Shown here in pieces: positions 9,467-22,035 of a stretch of DNA of 64,000 nt. The DNA lies in NCBI RefSeq assembly GCF_014400405.1, contig NZ_CP060496.1, positions 3,286,001 through 3,350,000 on the forward strand, in the 5' to 3' direction. The notes under the pieces were generated by a model. It did no database searches. It worked only from the letters and a program-made list of their open reading frames with translations, and had not been told where the DNA came from. The stretch's first letter is position 1, and every line of letters starts with the position of its first letter. The translations under genes and the position numbers were made by a program. This DNA is from Brachybacterium sp. Z12 (GTDB lineage Bacteria; Actinomycetota; Actinomycetes; Actinomycetales; Dermabacteraceae).

Positions 9467-10786
9467 ATGATCTCGCGCCGCCGCACCCTGTCCCTGCTCG
9501 CCGCCGCCGGCTCCGTGCCGGCCCTGTCCGCCCTGGCCGGCTGCGGCCCCAACGCCTCCCGCGGAGGGTCCGGCGATGGCGGCGGTGCGCTCCGCGTCTA
9601 CTGGTGGGGCGGGGACCTGCGCAACGGCATGACCCGTGAGGCGCTCGATCTGTTCACTGCCGAGCACGAGGACATCGTCGTCTCTCCCGAGTACAGCGAG
9701 TGGACCGGTTACTGGGACAAGCTCGCCACCCAGTTCGCCGGCGGTGATGCCCCCGACGTGCTCCAGATGGACGAGTCGTACATCGACTCCTACGGCACGC
9801 GCTCCTCCTTGCTGGACCTCGAGACGCTCTCCGACGTGCTGGACCTCAGCGGGATGGATGACGCCGTGCTGGACACCGGCCGCCTGGCCGACGGCACCCT
9901 CGTGGGCGCACCGCTGGGCGTCGGGATCTTCTCCGTCGGCGTGAACCCGACGATCCTCGAGCAGGCCGGGCTCGAGATGCCGGACGACACCACGTGGACC
10001 TGGGAGGACTTCGCCGAGCTCTGCACCGCGGTCAGCGACTGGGCCTCGAGCGCCGGCGAGGACGTGGTGGGCGTCGACTTCTTCGGCACCGGAGCCGCGG
10101 AGCTCGGCGCCTGGGCGCGACAGAGCGGCGAGCAGCTGTTCCCACGCGAGGACGAGACGCTGATCAGCAAGGACACGATCCTCGCCTTCCTCGAGTATTC
10201 CCTCGCGCTGGTGGACGCCGGCGCGGTGGTGGGCCCCTCGGAGCAGATCGAGGACTTCGCCGCCGGGGTGGAGCAGGGGCGGTTCGGGAACAACCGCTCA
10301 GCGTTCCACCTCCAGTTCCACACCCAGGTGCAGACCTTCCAGGCGGCTTCCGGCTCACCGCTGCAGCTGCTGCGGCTGCCGGCCCGCGCCAGCGGTGATC
10401 CGCAGATGGTCAACAAGGCCTCGATGTACTGGTCGATCGCGAGCACCGCGGCCGATCCCCAGTCCGCCGCGACGCTGGTGGACTTCCTGCTGCGAGATCC
10501 CGAGGCGGCGAAGGTGCTCAAGCTCGAGCGGGGCGTGACCGCGTTCCCCGAGCTGCAGGACGAGATCGAGACCGTGCTCGACGAGAACGAGATGGTGATG
10601 CTCGACTTCGCGCGGGAGATGCAGTCCGAGGTGGTGCGCCCGCCGCTGGTCACCCCCGCCGCCGGCGTCGGCTTCGGCGACGAGCTCTCCCGCCTCGGCG
10701 AGGAGTCGCTGTTCGGCGACCGGCCGCCGGCCGAAGTGGCCGACGAGATCCTCAGCATCCTCGAGGGCATGCAGCCCGAGCAGTGA
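9467..10786 (+). CDS. sugar ABC transporter substrate-binding lipoprotein (orphan paralogue)
   Basis: 439 residues. Twin-arginine-like lipoprotein signal MISRRRTLSLLAAAGS with lipobox LAGC near residue 24, then a CUT1-type binding fold: ALRVYWWGGDLRNGMT, EWTGYWDKLATQFAGG, DVLQMDESYIDSYG. These motifs closely match the binding protein encoded divergently at 7614-8918, so they are paralogues. No permease or ATPase gene follows, so it probably delivers a related ligand to the same permease pair. The start at 9467 is preceded by GAAGGA. Followed by the DedA gene after about 100 bases. Confidence 0.9.
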   Translation: MISRRRTLSLLAAAGSVPALSALAGCGPNASRGGSGDGGGALRVYWWGGDLRNGMTREALDLFTAEHEDIVVSPEYSEWTGYWDKLATQFAGGDAPDVLQMDESYIDSYGTRSSLLDLETLSDVLDLSGMDDAVLDTGRLADGTLVGAPLGVGIFSVGVNPTILEQAGLEMPDDTTWTWEDFAELCTAVSDWASSAGEDVVGVDFFGTGAAELGAWARQSGEQLFPREDETLISKDTILAFLEYSLALVDAGAVVGPSEQIEDFAAGVEQGRFGNNRSAFHLQFHTQVQTFQAASGSPLQLLRLPARASGDPQMVNKASMYWSIASTAADPQSAATLVDFLLRDPEAAKVLKLERGVTAFPELQDEIETVLDENEMVMLDFAREMQSEVVRPPLVTPAAGVGFGDELSRLGEESLFGDRPPAEVADEILSILEGMQPEQ

Positions 10787-10887
10787 CCGCGTACGCCCAA
10801 GCCCTTCCGCACGTCCCTGTTCACCTGCTCGCCATCCGCGGCGGCTAGCGTCCGCCGCATCGGACGGCGCACACAGGGGAGAAGGCC

Positions 10888-11519
10888 GTGGACCTCACTG
10901 CATGGGCCATCGCCCTGATGGACCTGCTCGGCGGCCCGGGCACCGCACTGGTGATCGCCGCCGAGGCGCTGTTCCCCCGATCCCCGGCGAGATCCTGCTG
11001 CCCTTCGCGGGGGTCGCCGCGGCCGACGACGGCCAGCCTGTGCTGGTGCCGCTGGCCTGGACCACGCTCGGCTCGGTGGTGGGAGGGCTCGGGGTCTACG
11101 CCGTCGGCCGCGCCCTGGGGCTGTGCCGCACCAAGGCGGTGGTGCGGCGCCTGCCGCTGCTCGAGGAGCGCGACGTCGACGCGGCGATGCGCTTCTTCGA
11201 CCGTTGGGGCTTCCCGGCGGTGGCGATCGCCCGCTTCGTGCCGATGGTGCGCACCGTCATCTCGATCCCGGCCGGCGTCAAGAGCATGCCGGTGTGGCTG
11301 TTCGCGCTGGCCACGGGGTTGGGCTCCGGGGTGTGGAATGCGCTGTTCGTGGTCACCGGCTATGTGTTCGGGCAGGCCGGGGGCGAGCTGCTCGAGGGAT
11401 TCGTGCGCCTGTACTCCGGGGTCGTCGCGGCGATCGGGGTGCTCGCGGTGCTCGTCATCGTCGTGCGTCGGATGCGTACCGGGCGGGGGCGCCCCGCACC
11501 GCCTACGCTCGAGGAATGA
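10888..11519 (+). CDS. DedA-family membrane protein (frameshift at about 10975)
   Basis: About 210 residues. The first 30 residues (MDLTAWAIALMDLLGGPG...AEALFP) are in one frame; PIPGEILLPFAGVAA and the remainder are in the next. One missing C in the CCCCC run at 10974-10978 restores the family's E-x-x-x-P-x-P-x-E membrane motif (EALFPPIPGE). Later segments include the RFVPMVRT motif at about residue 120 and a C-terminal hydrophobic helix. DedA proteins are implicated in lipid-carrier and phospholipid flipping and envelope homeostasis. The start is GTG at 10888 after AGGGGAGAAGG. Its stop overlaps the sirtuin start. Confidence 0.85.
11504..11509 (+). promoter_or_regulatory. candidate -10 element for a leaderless sirtuin transcript
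   Basis: TACGCT (TANNNT pattern) ends six bases before ATG at 11516, with no Shine-Dalgarno sequence. This spacing would place transcription start at or near the start codon, as in leaderless actinobacterial genes. Confidence 0.4.
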
Positions 11520-12525
11520 CGAGCGAGCCCTCCTCCGTGCCCGGCACCGGGCGCGCCGGTCCCGCGGCGGACGTCGGCCGCTGGTTCTCCACCGCGACCC
11601 GCGCTCCGCTGGACGGGCCCGGCCCCACCCGCGGCGGGCCGCGTCTGCCGGCCTGGGGGCCGATGGAGGGCGCACAGTACGGGCGCCCAGCAGCCCCGAT
11701 GAGGAGGTCGATGCGGCCCTCGAGCTGCTGCGCGGGAGGCCGGTCGCGGTGCTCACCGGGGCGGGGATGTCCACCGGCTCCGGCCTGCCGGACTATCGCG
11801 GCCGGGACGCCGTGCCCCGCTCCCCCATGACGTATCAGGAGTTCATGGGGCATGATCTGGCCCGGCGACGCTACTGGGCGCGCTCCACCGTGGGCTGGGA
11901 GCAGTTCCGCGAAGCCCGTCCCGGGCTCGCGCACCGGCAGCTGGCCGCCCTCGATCCGGCGGCGTTCTCGGTCACCGCGGTGATCACCCAGAACGTCGAC
12001 GGTCTGCACGCCGCGGCCGGCTCCTCACCGGTGATCGATCTTCACGGGCGGCTGGACCGGGTGCGCTGCCAGCAGTGCGATGCGCTCTCCTCCCGCACCG
12101 CCCTGCACGGGCGGATGCTCTCGATGAACCCTGAGCTCGCGGCGCGCCTGCCCCAGCTCGCGGCCGACGCGGCCCAGGCGCCCGACGGGGACGCGGAGGT
12201 GGATCGCACCAGCAGATTCCGCTATCCGCCGTGCGCGCTGTGCGGCGGGATCCTCAAACCGGATGTGGTGTTCTTCGGGGAATCGGCGCGCCGCGAGGTG
12301 GTGGCCGCGGCGTTTACGGCGCTCGAGGAGGCCGGCGCCCTGCTGGTGCTCGGCTCGAGCCTGACGGTGCAGTCCGGGCTGCGGTTCGTGCGCGCCGCCG
12401 GGCGGCAGGGCAAACCCGTGGTGATCCTCAACGACGGCCCCACCCGGGCCGACCCGGACGCCACCGTGCGGCTGCACGGCCGGCTCGAGAACGTGCTCGA
12501 CCAATGGCTCGCTGCGGCCCGCTGA
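11516..12525 (+). CDS. Sir2-family NAD-dependent protein deacetylase (frameshift at about 11686)
   Basis: About 336 residues with a 60-residue N-terminal extension. Sirtuin motifs are clear: the NAD-binding GAGMSTGSGLPDYRG, TQNVDGLH, the catalytic histidine in DLHGRLDRVRC, two zinc-binding pairs CQQC and CALC, VVFFGE, and GSSLTVQSG near the C-terminus. It removes acyl groups from lysines with NAD consumption in the cytoplasm. The extension and catalytic core are in different frames; one missing C in the CCC at 11686-11688 joins them. ATG at 11516 overlaps the DedA stop and has a TACGCT element six bases upstream. Confidence 0.9.
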
Positions 12526-12610
12526 CGCCCGCCGGTCAGGCGCTCGGCAGTGAGATCCTCGCCCGACGGACCTTCGGCCGCCAGTCCCGCGTCCGTCAGG
12601 ACTTCAGCTG

Positions 12611-16048
<3,438 letters not shown>

Positions 16049-16054
16049 GAGCGA

Positions 16055-16145
16055 CTCCTCCTGACGGCGGCATGATCCGCATCCAGTGCTGGTGGTCGGC
16101 GCTGTACGCCCTCTCAGCCCGTCACATCGGGCTCCCACGGAACAC
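16055..16145 (-). promoter_or_regulatory. TPP riboswitch (THI element) controlling thiOSGF
   Basis: On the minus strand the leader reads GTGGGAGCCC, then GGGCTGAGAGGGCG containing the invariant CUGAGA, then CGACC and the pyrophosphate-sensor segment ACTGGATGCGGATCATGCCG, ending at TCAGGAGGAG just before thiO. Order, spacing and conserved cores match the TPP aptamer, which binds thiamine pyrophosphate. The distal end overlaps the AGGAGGAG Shine-Dalgarno region of thiO, and no run of U is seen, so control is more likely at translation start than by termination. The aptamer call is from motif reading; no covariance model was run. Confidence 0.85.
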
Positions 16146-16390
16146 CGCGAGTCTACGGCGTGCGTGGCCGCGTGGCAGGAACCAGCGGCCGCCGTGGGAC
16201 GCTGCTGCCATGGACACCGCACTTTCGTCGGCCGCCTCGGCCGACGCCCGCGCGCTGGTCGGCTCCGGGGTGCTGGTGGGCCGCTCCACCCGTACCGCGC
16301 CCCGGTGGGCCCGGAGCTGCCGCGCGCCGCCGCGGACCGAGCAGGACTGGGGGCTGAGCAGCACCGAGGATCGAGCGGCCCTGAGGCTGC

Positions 16391-17347
16391 TCACCCGGGC
16401 TCACCCCGGCCGACCACCACGACCGTGGCGAGGGCGTGGAGGTCCTTCGCGTCGACCGCGCGGAACTCCAGCTCCGGGTCCTGCGCGCTGGGGTCGAGGG
16501 CCTCCATGGTGAGCACACCCTGGGCGGTCGCGTAGGCGCTGACCTGCTGGACGTCGCCGTCGGCCGTGCGCACCACCGTGAGCACGCTGAGAGCGCGCGT
16601 CTGTGCGAGGCGCTGCGCCAGCGGGTGGGAGGCCAGGGCGGAAGCCTGCACGTGCACCGGCTCCCCGCCGGTGGACTCGGTCCCCAGCGGGTCGATGAAG
16701 CCTGCCAGTCGTGCGCTCGCCTGCCCCGGTGCGAGGGCGGTGAAGCGGTGAATGCCCGCGGCGGTGACCTCCTCCTCGAGCACCCCGGTGGAGTGGGCGT
16801 AGTAGTGCAGGCGGTGCACCTGCGGGCCCTGTGCGGTCTGGACGGTGCGCTCCGCGGTGGTGAACCGCTCCGCGGTGCGGCGCAGCACCAGGCAGCCAGC
16901 GATCTCGGGCACCGCCCGCCAGCGCTGCGCACCGGTGTCCTCCTCGGTGTGCAGCTGCACCTGCTCGGCCGCGATCAGGCCGCGCAGCGCCACACCGGCG
17001 ACGAGGCGTCGCTGTTCAGGATGCTCCTCGAGCCACGGCTCGGCGATGAACTGGCGCCGCGCGTAGCCGTCCAGCGCCGAGATCTGCTCATCGGTCAGCG
17101 CGACCACCAGCTGCGCCTCCCCTGCCCCGGCGTGGTCGAGCAGCTCTGCCGCGGCGGTGAGGTCCGCGGGAGTGTACTGAAGCGGCACCTCCGGATCGCT
17201 GCCACCGATTCCGGCCGGAAGGTCCAGCACCTCGCCGGGAGCCAGCGCGGAATTCGCGGGTTCGGGCGCCGCCGGTGGCTGCGCTTGCGGACCCTGCGCT
17301 GACCCTCGTACGGCCGGGACGGGCTGGTTGGCTGGGGGGGAGCTCAT
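16391..17347 (-). CDS. hypothetical protein, 318 aa
   Basis: I do not recognise the family. The first about 45 residues are Pro/Ala/Gln-rich and disordered-looking. The rest is a soluble alpha/beta protein without membrane segments or a signal: LTAAAELLDHAGAGEAQLVV, EPWLEEHPEQRRLVAGVALR, and a strand-rich C-terminus (LSVLTVVRTADGDVQQVSAY; VLTMEALDPS). It looks vaguely like an actinobacterial secretion-chaperone-type fold, but no diagnostic motif supports that. No Shine-Dalgarno; GATAGT ends eight bases before ATG 17347, suggesting a leaderless start. Divergent from the equally unknown gene at 17481, so the two may be co-regulated. Confidence 0.7.
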   Translation of the reverse strand: MSSPPANQPVPAVRGSAQGPQAQPPAAPEPANSALAPGEVLDLPAGIGGSDPEVPLQYTPADLTAAAELLDHAGAGEAQLVVALTDEQISALDGYARRQFIAEPWLEEHPEQRRLVAGVALRGLIAAEQVQLHTEEDTGAQRWRAVPEIAGCLVLRRTAERFTTAERTVQTAQGPQVHRLHYYAHSTGVLEEEVTAAGIHRFTALAPGQASARLAGFIDPLGTESTGGEPVHVQASALASHPLAQRLAQTRALSVLTVVRTADGDVQQVSAYATAQGVLTMEALDPSAQDPELEFRAVDAKDLHALATVVVVGRGEPG

Positions 17348-17355
17348 CCCGCGAC

Positions 17356-17361
17356 ACTATC
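17356..17361 (-). promoter_or_regulatory. candidate -10 element for leaderless gene 16391-17347
   Basis: On the minus strand GATAGT lies eight bases upstream of ATG 17347 and no Shine-Dalgarno is visible, consistent with a leaderless mRNA. Confidence 0.35.
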
Positions 17362-17468
17362 GGGCAGCGCCTCCGCACACCGGACACAGGCACCGCACCG
17401 TCCTGGCCCCAACACCCGTCCCCGGCGAGCGGACGGGCTCGCCGGCTCGAGGCTGTGCAGCCCACCGC

Positions 17469-17474
17469 TATCGT
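17469..17474 (+). promoter_or_regulatory. candidate -10 element for leaderless gene 17481-19627
   Basis: TATCGT fits the TANNNT pattern and ends six bases before ATG 17481. No Shine-Dalgarno precedes the start. Confidence 0.35.
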
Positions 17475-17480
17475 GATCGC

Positions 17481-19627
17481 ATGCGAATCCTCGTCATCTC
17501 CGACCCGCTGGAATCGGGACGCCAGATCCACTCTGACGGCGGGTCCTTCCTTCGGGCGGTGATCACCGAGCACTCCGTTCTGGGCCCGGTCACGTTGTCG
17601 ACACCGGCTGAGGACGAGGTGGCGGATGAACTTCGCGACCTCAGCTCCCAAGAGACCGCCGCGGTCATCTTCGAGACCAATTCCCTGCGCCATCCCGACA
17701 GCATCGTGGCACGGGCCGTTGACGACTGCACCGAACAGCTGTCCCAGTACCTGCAGGATGGCGGCGGCATCCTGGTGCTGCACCAGTTCGTGCGGGACCG
17801 TCCGGTGCTCGAGCTGTCCACCGACACGGTGACCTTCACCGAGCATCACGGGCAGGTGCTCCCCCTCGCCGTGGACACACCTCGCAGCGTGCTGGAGGTG
17901 CCGCATCGGGTGGATGAACGCTCGAAGCCCCCGGCCGGGAGCAGCTCGCAGCTGGGTGAGCTGGTCTCCTGGCTCGCCCTCGATGCGGAGCAGCTCGCCG
18001 GGAGCGAGGTGGTGCTGCGTTCCGCCCAGGGCTCGCCGCTGCTCAGCGTCTCCTCGGCCGAGGTCTCCGGGCGACTCGCGGTCTCGGCGCTGCCGCTGGA
18101 CTGGCACCGGTGGCGCGATCTGCTGGCCAATGCCGTGCGGTACGTCGCCCTCGGCGACCCGCAGGTCATCGTGTGGGGCGGGACCGATCAGTACGAGCCG
18201 ACGATCGAGCGGGCCCTCGCCTCCGGCACCGCGGTGCGTGCCCGCCAGCACCCACCCACGCAGCTGGAGAGACTGTCGCCGGCGCCGGTGCTTCACATCG
18301 ACAGCGACGGCGCGCAGCAGATGCCGCGCGGGGTGCGGCGCACCGCGCTGCGTCGGGGCGCGACCGTGCTCAGCCCCACTGCGCGCGCGCAGCATACGGC
18401 CGGCGGCACGGTGGGGTACGCCGTCACCGTCGGCTCCGCGAGCTATCGGTATGCCCAGGCTGCCCTGTCCACCCTCGCCACCTCGGACGGGGAGCTCACC
18501 GCGGCGCATGATCCGTACCTGCTGCGCAACATCACCGTCGCCTCCGAGTACTTCGCGCGGCACCACTGGCCCCCGCAGGTGCGCCGCCGGCCCAGCCAGG
18601 ACCAGAAGCTCATCACCGCGACAGCACGGTCCATCCAGTTCGAGAAGATGACGACGACGTCGGCGCTCGTCTCCCTGCAGACCCACTACTTGCTGCGCCC
18701 CACGGATCCTGCGATCGGCAATCTGGTGCGGAAGATCCAGCACTATGAGGGAGGGTCCAACGGGGGCCTGTATGCCGATGCGACCGAGGTCCTGACCGGC
18801 GGTCTGGAGGCGATCACCTGGCTGCGCCGGGTCAGCCGGCAGCCGATCTCCTCCATCGCGACGCTGTCCCGGGTCGCCGACTGGATCGCCTATCTCGATG
18901 CGCGCGAGCGACTGCTCCCGGCCGCCGAGGCCGAGGACGCCCGAGAGATCGCAGCGCTGGTCCTCGCGCAGTTCACCGCACTGCTCGAGGAGCGGTCGGC
19001 GATCGAGCACTTCTCCCATGAGGCCCGGGCCAACCTGGTGCTCGGGCTGTGCTCGCTCCGCGGACTCGGGTGCCAGGAGGCCGCCGACCTCATCCATCAG
19101 CTCGTGCCGGAGCTGGAGCTCTGGCTGGGTGAGCAGCGCGAGACGCTGCACGTCAGTGCCAGGATGCGGGTGCTCCATGCGCTGGCTCGCGCCGAGGATG
19201 TCAGCCCGTCGGGGGCTCACGGGATCCAGGCGCTGGAGCTGGTCAGCTCCCCATCGAGCGCGAGATCGCCGCCGAGAGCGGGGCCGGGGAATCCCTCGCC
19301 GCTCGGAACAAGCGTCTCGTCGAACAGATCGACAGCCTCGAAGAGTCGGCCCGGAACCGACGCGCGCCCTATCGCCTCGGGGTGGCCTGCGCCGTGCTCC
19401 TCGCCGTCGCGGTACCGGCGATGCTCGCCGTCTTCGCGGCGAGGGAGCTGGGTGGCAGCGACTACTCCGACCTGCTCATCCCGGCCCTGATCGGCTGTGT
19501 CCTCCTGCTGCTGGGACTGCTGACGGCGTTCCAGCGGTTCGGCCTGATCCCCTGGCGGAGCGATAGTGCGATCGGCCGCGCGATCAACGATCTCCGGCAG
19601 CGGTTCTGGCCGACGTCCTCGCCATAA
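17481..19627 (+). CDS. large tail-anchored protein with ThuA/GATase1-like N-terminus, unknown function (frameshift at about 19250)
   Basis: About 715 residues after joining two frames at a CCCC run (19249-19252, one C missing). Residues 1-230 look like a ThuA/class-I-amidotransferase-like fold: MRILVISDPLESGRQIHSDG, DGGGILVLHQF and SGRLAVSALPLDWHRWRD; no catalytic Cys-His-Glu triad is obvious. The middle (about 330-600) is helical and repeat-like, resembling an alpha-solenoid. The C-terminus has a coiled-coil-like stretch (NKRLVEQIDSLEESARNRR) and two hydrophobic helices (GVACAVLLAVAVPAMLAVFA; LLIPALIGCVLLLLGLLTAF), so the body should be cytoplasmic and membrane-tethered. Function unknown. 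It is divergent from the gene at 16391. Confidence 0.72.
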
Positions 19628-19679
19628 GCATGGCCGGACGCGCTGGCGACCGCGTCCGCGGCGATGACACGATGGCTCC

Positions 19680-20170
19680 ATGCCGCGACTTCTCCCCGAT
19701 CCCGCCTACTTCGCCTCCCTGCCCAAGGTCATCAGCTCGGGCGCGGTGATCCTGCGCGACGAGCACGGTCGGATCGTGATCGAGAAGCCCAACTACCGCG
19801 ATCACTGGCTCCTGCCCGGAGGCGGGGTCGATGCCGGTGAGAACGCACGCGAGTGCGCCCGCCGCGAGGTGTGGGAGGAGCTCGGCATCGAGGTCGAGGT
19901 GGGGCGGATGCTGACCGCCGACTGGCTGCCCTCCAGCGCGGTGCGAAGCAGCCCGATGGGAGTGCACTTCCTGTTCGATGCCGGGGTCGTCCCCGCGCGC
20001 GGCTCGAGGCGGAGGTCGTACCGCAGGCCTCCGAGCTCGATGACTGGGCGCTGATCGAGGAGTCCGAGATCGATCTGCTGGGCCCCTGGGGTGCAGCGCG
20101 CGCCCGCCGGGCCCTGGCCGTGCTGCGCGGCGACGTCGAGGTGGATCTGGTGTCCTGGCCCCTCACCTGA
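19680..20170 (+). CDS. Nudix hydrolase (frameshift near 19995)
   Basis: About 163 residues. A complete Nudix box GGGVDAGENARECARREVWEELG (positions about 41-63, metal-binding REVWEE) follows the strand ISSGAVILRDEHGRIVI. It should hydrolyse a nucleoside diphosphate linked to some moiety; the substrate is not predictable. After VHFLFDAGVVPA the frame changes; LEAEVVPQASELDDW and the C-terminus lie in the next frame, consistent with one missing base in the GC-rich 19991-20003 stretch. Starts 52 bases after the large unknown gene and could be cotranscribed with it. Confidence 0.85.
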
Positions 20171-20352
20171 ACAAGGCCTCCGCGAAACGCAACACATCTG
20201 AGACCTTCGACTTTTTCTCACAGTGACCAGGAGGGGGCGAGCGGAGGGTCGACCCACCCCTTCAGAGCAGGTGCGGTGTGATCCAGGCCTCAGGCAGGGC
20301 GCGGCTTGTGCGGCATGCTGTGCCCACCCCATCCCCGTCGTCGGAGCTGAGA

Positions 20353-21801
20353 ATGAGTCACCAGACCACCTCCTCGCCGCTGTCGCCCACCCCGGTCGAC
20401 CGGCCGCTGACCAGGTCACAGCGCCTGGACCGCCTGCCCTTCACCCGCAAGCACGGCAAGATACTCGGCGCCTCCGGCATCGGCTGGGCGCTGGACGCGA
20501 TGGACGTCGGCCTGATCTCCTTCGTGATCGCCGCGCTGAGCGTCCATTGGGAGCTGAGCAAGGCCGACGGCTCCCTCATCGCCTCCGCCGGTTTCGCGGG
20601 CATGGCGATCGGCGCGAGCGTGGGCGGCCTGCTCGCCGACCGCATCGGCCGCCGCTCCGTCTTCGCCCTCACCCTGCTCGTCTACGGCCTCGCCACCGGC
20701 GCCTCGGCGCTCGCAATGGGCGTCGGCGCATTGATCGTGCTGCGCTTCATCGTGGGCCTGGGCCTCGGCGCAGAGCTCCCCGTCGCCTCCACGCTGATGA
20801 GCGAGTTCGCCCCCGCCCGCATCCGCGGCCGAGTGATCGTGTGGCTCGAGGCGTTCTGGGCGCTGGGCTGGATACTCGCCGCCGTGATCGGCACCTTCGT
20901 GGCCGCCTCGGGGCCGACGGGATGGCGCTGGGCCCTCGCGATCGGCCTGGTCCCCGCCGTCTACTCGCTCGTGATCCGGCTGGGGGTGCCCGAGTCCGTG
21001 CGCTTCCTGGAGCAGAAGGGCCGCCACGAGGAGGCGGAGAAGGTGGTGCGGGAGCTCGAATCGGCCGCCGGCATCGACGCCCCCAAGCCGAGGCCGCACC
21101 GGACGAAGAGGCACTGGTCGAGGAGACGCCGGTCGAGGAGGCGCAGCCCGGAGCGGACCGGGTCGCAGCCGATGAGATCGGGGCGATCCCCATCGCTGAC
21201 CAGGTACGCAGCGATGCGGGGATCTGGTCGAAGGCGCTGCGCCGACGCACCGCGGGCCTGTGGGCCGTGTGGTTCTGCATCAACCTGTCCTACTACGGGG
21301 CGTTCATCTGGATCCCGACCCTGCTGGTGGACCGCGGCTTCACCCTCACCCAGTCCTTCGCCTTCACGTTGATCATCACCCTCGCGCAGATCCCCGGTTA
21401 CGCCGTGGCGGCCTGGTTGATCGAGGTACTCGGGCGGCGCTGGACGCTGACCCTCTTCCTCGCCGGCTCCGCGCTCGCGGCGACCGGCTACGGCCTCGCC
21501 GATTCGGAGGCGACGATCATCGCCGCCGGCTGCGCGTTGAGCTTCTTCAACCTCGGAGCCTGGGGCGCGCTGTACGCGATCGGCCCCGAGCTGTACCCCA
21601 CCGCGGTGCGCGGCACAGGCACGGGAGCGGCCGCCGCCTTCGGACGGATCGCCTCGATGCTCGCGCCCTTCCTGGTGCCGCTGCTGGTGGTGACCGGTGG
21701 GCAGGTGCTGGCCTTCGCGGTGTTCGCGATCGCCTTCGGCCTGGCCGCCGCGGCCGCCTTCACCCTGCCCCGAGCAGCGCGGCAAGGCACTCGCGGAGTA
21801 G
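20353..21801 (+). CDS. MFS transporter, sugar-porter/NiaP-like (two apparent indels)
   Basis: About 482 residues, twelve predicted helices with a long charged central cytoplasmic loop. Seen: GWALDAMDVGLISFVI in helix 1, the loop 2-3 motif ADRIGRRSVF, EFAPARIRGR in loop 4-5, and GPELYPTAVRGTGTG in the C-terminal half. The layout resembles the NiaP/synaptic-vesicle group that carries small organic acids or vitamins. A missing C at CCCCC 21080-21084 breaks the central loop. Near the end an extra C in CCCC 21768-21771 hides the natural end LPEQRGKALAE-stop at 21799-21801. Start ATG 20353 has GGAG six bases upstream. Substrate unknown. Confidence 0.85.
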
Positions 21802-21914
21802 CCGGGCCCCGGGCTCCGGTTCATGTGCGGAAAAGCTCCGTCACGTGCCGAAAAGTACCGTTGCGCTGGAACCTTTCGGCGTACGGCGGGGGAATGAGCC
21901 CCGCTATGCGCCTC

Positions 21915-21968
21915 GACCGTTGCGCAGTTGGCGTTCTGAGAGTTCAGAGCGCCAACTGCGCAGCGGTC
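21915..21968. terminator. long hairpin between convergent genes, candidate bidirectional terminator
   Basis: Arms of 19 bases (21915-21933 and 21950-21968) starting GACCGTTGCGCAGTTGGCG pair with one mismatch. Within the 16-base loop CTGA and TCAG extend the stem. It lies between the ends of the MFS gene and the RpiB-type gene. No T-run follows, as is common in GC-rich actinobacteria. Confidence 0.5.
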
Positions 21969-21977
21969 AACGGGGTG

Positions 21978-22023
21978 GCCGACGGGGCGACGGCCGACGG
22001 GCCGACGGGGCGACGGCCGGCGG
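21978..22023. repeat. two copies of a 23-base GC-rich direct repeat
   Basis: Units 21978-22000 and 22001-22023 both start GCCGACGGGGCGACGGCC and differ at one position. They sit between the hairpin and the end of the RpiB-type gene. Probably replication slippage in low-complexity DNA. Confidence 0.6.
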
Positions 22024-22035
22024 GACGGACGACCC

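Noticed and set aside
16210..16512. Small plus-strand ORF starting MDTALSSAASADARALVGSG
   Set aside because: No Shine-Dalgarno or family, and it overlaps the 3' part of the hypothetical gene at 16391; the 240-base gap is better left unassigned.
17088..19220. 710-codon minus-strand frame opposite the large unknown gene
   Set aside because: The plus-strand frame has coherent hydrophobic helices, a coiled coil and a start-proximal -10; the minus product is Arg/Gly/His-rich shadow.
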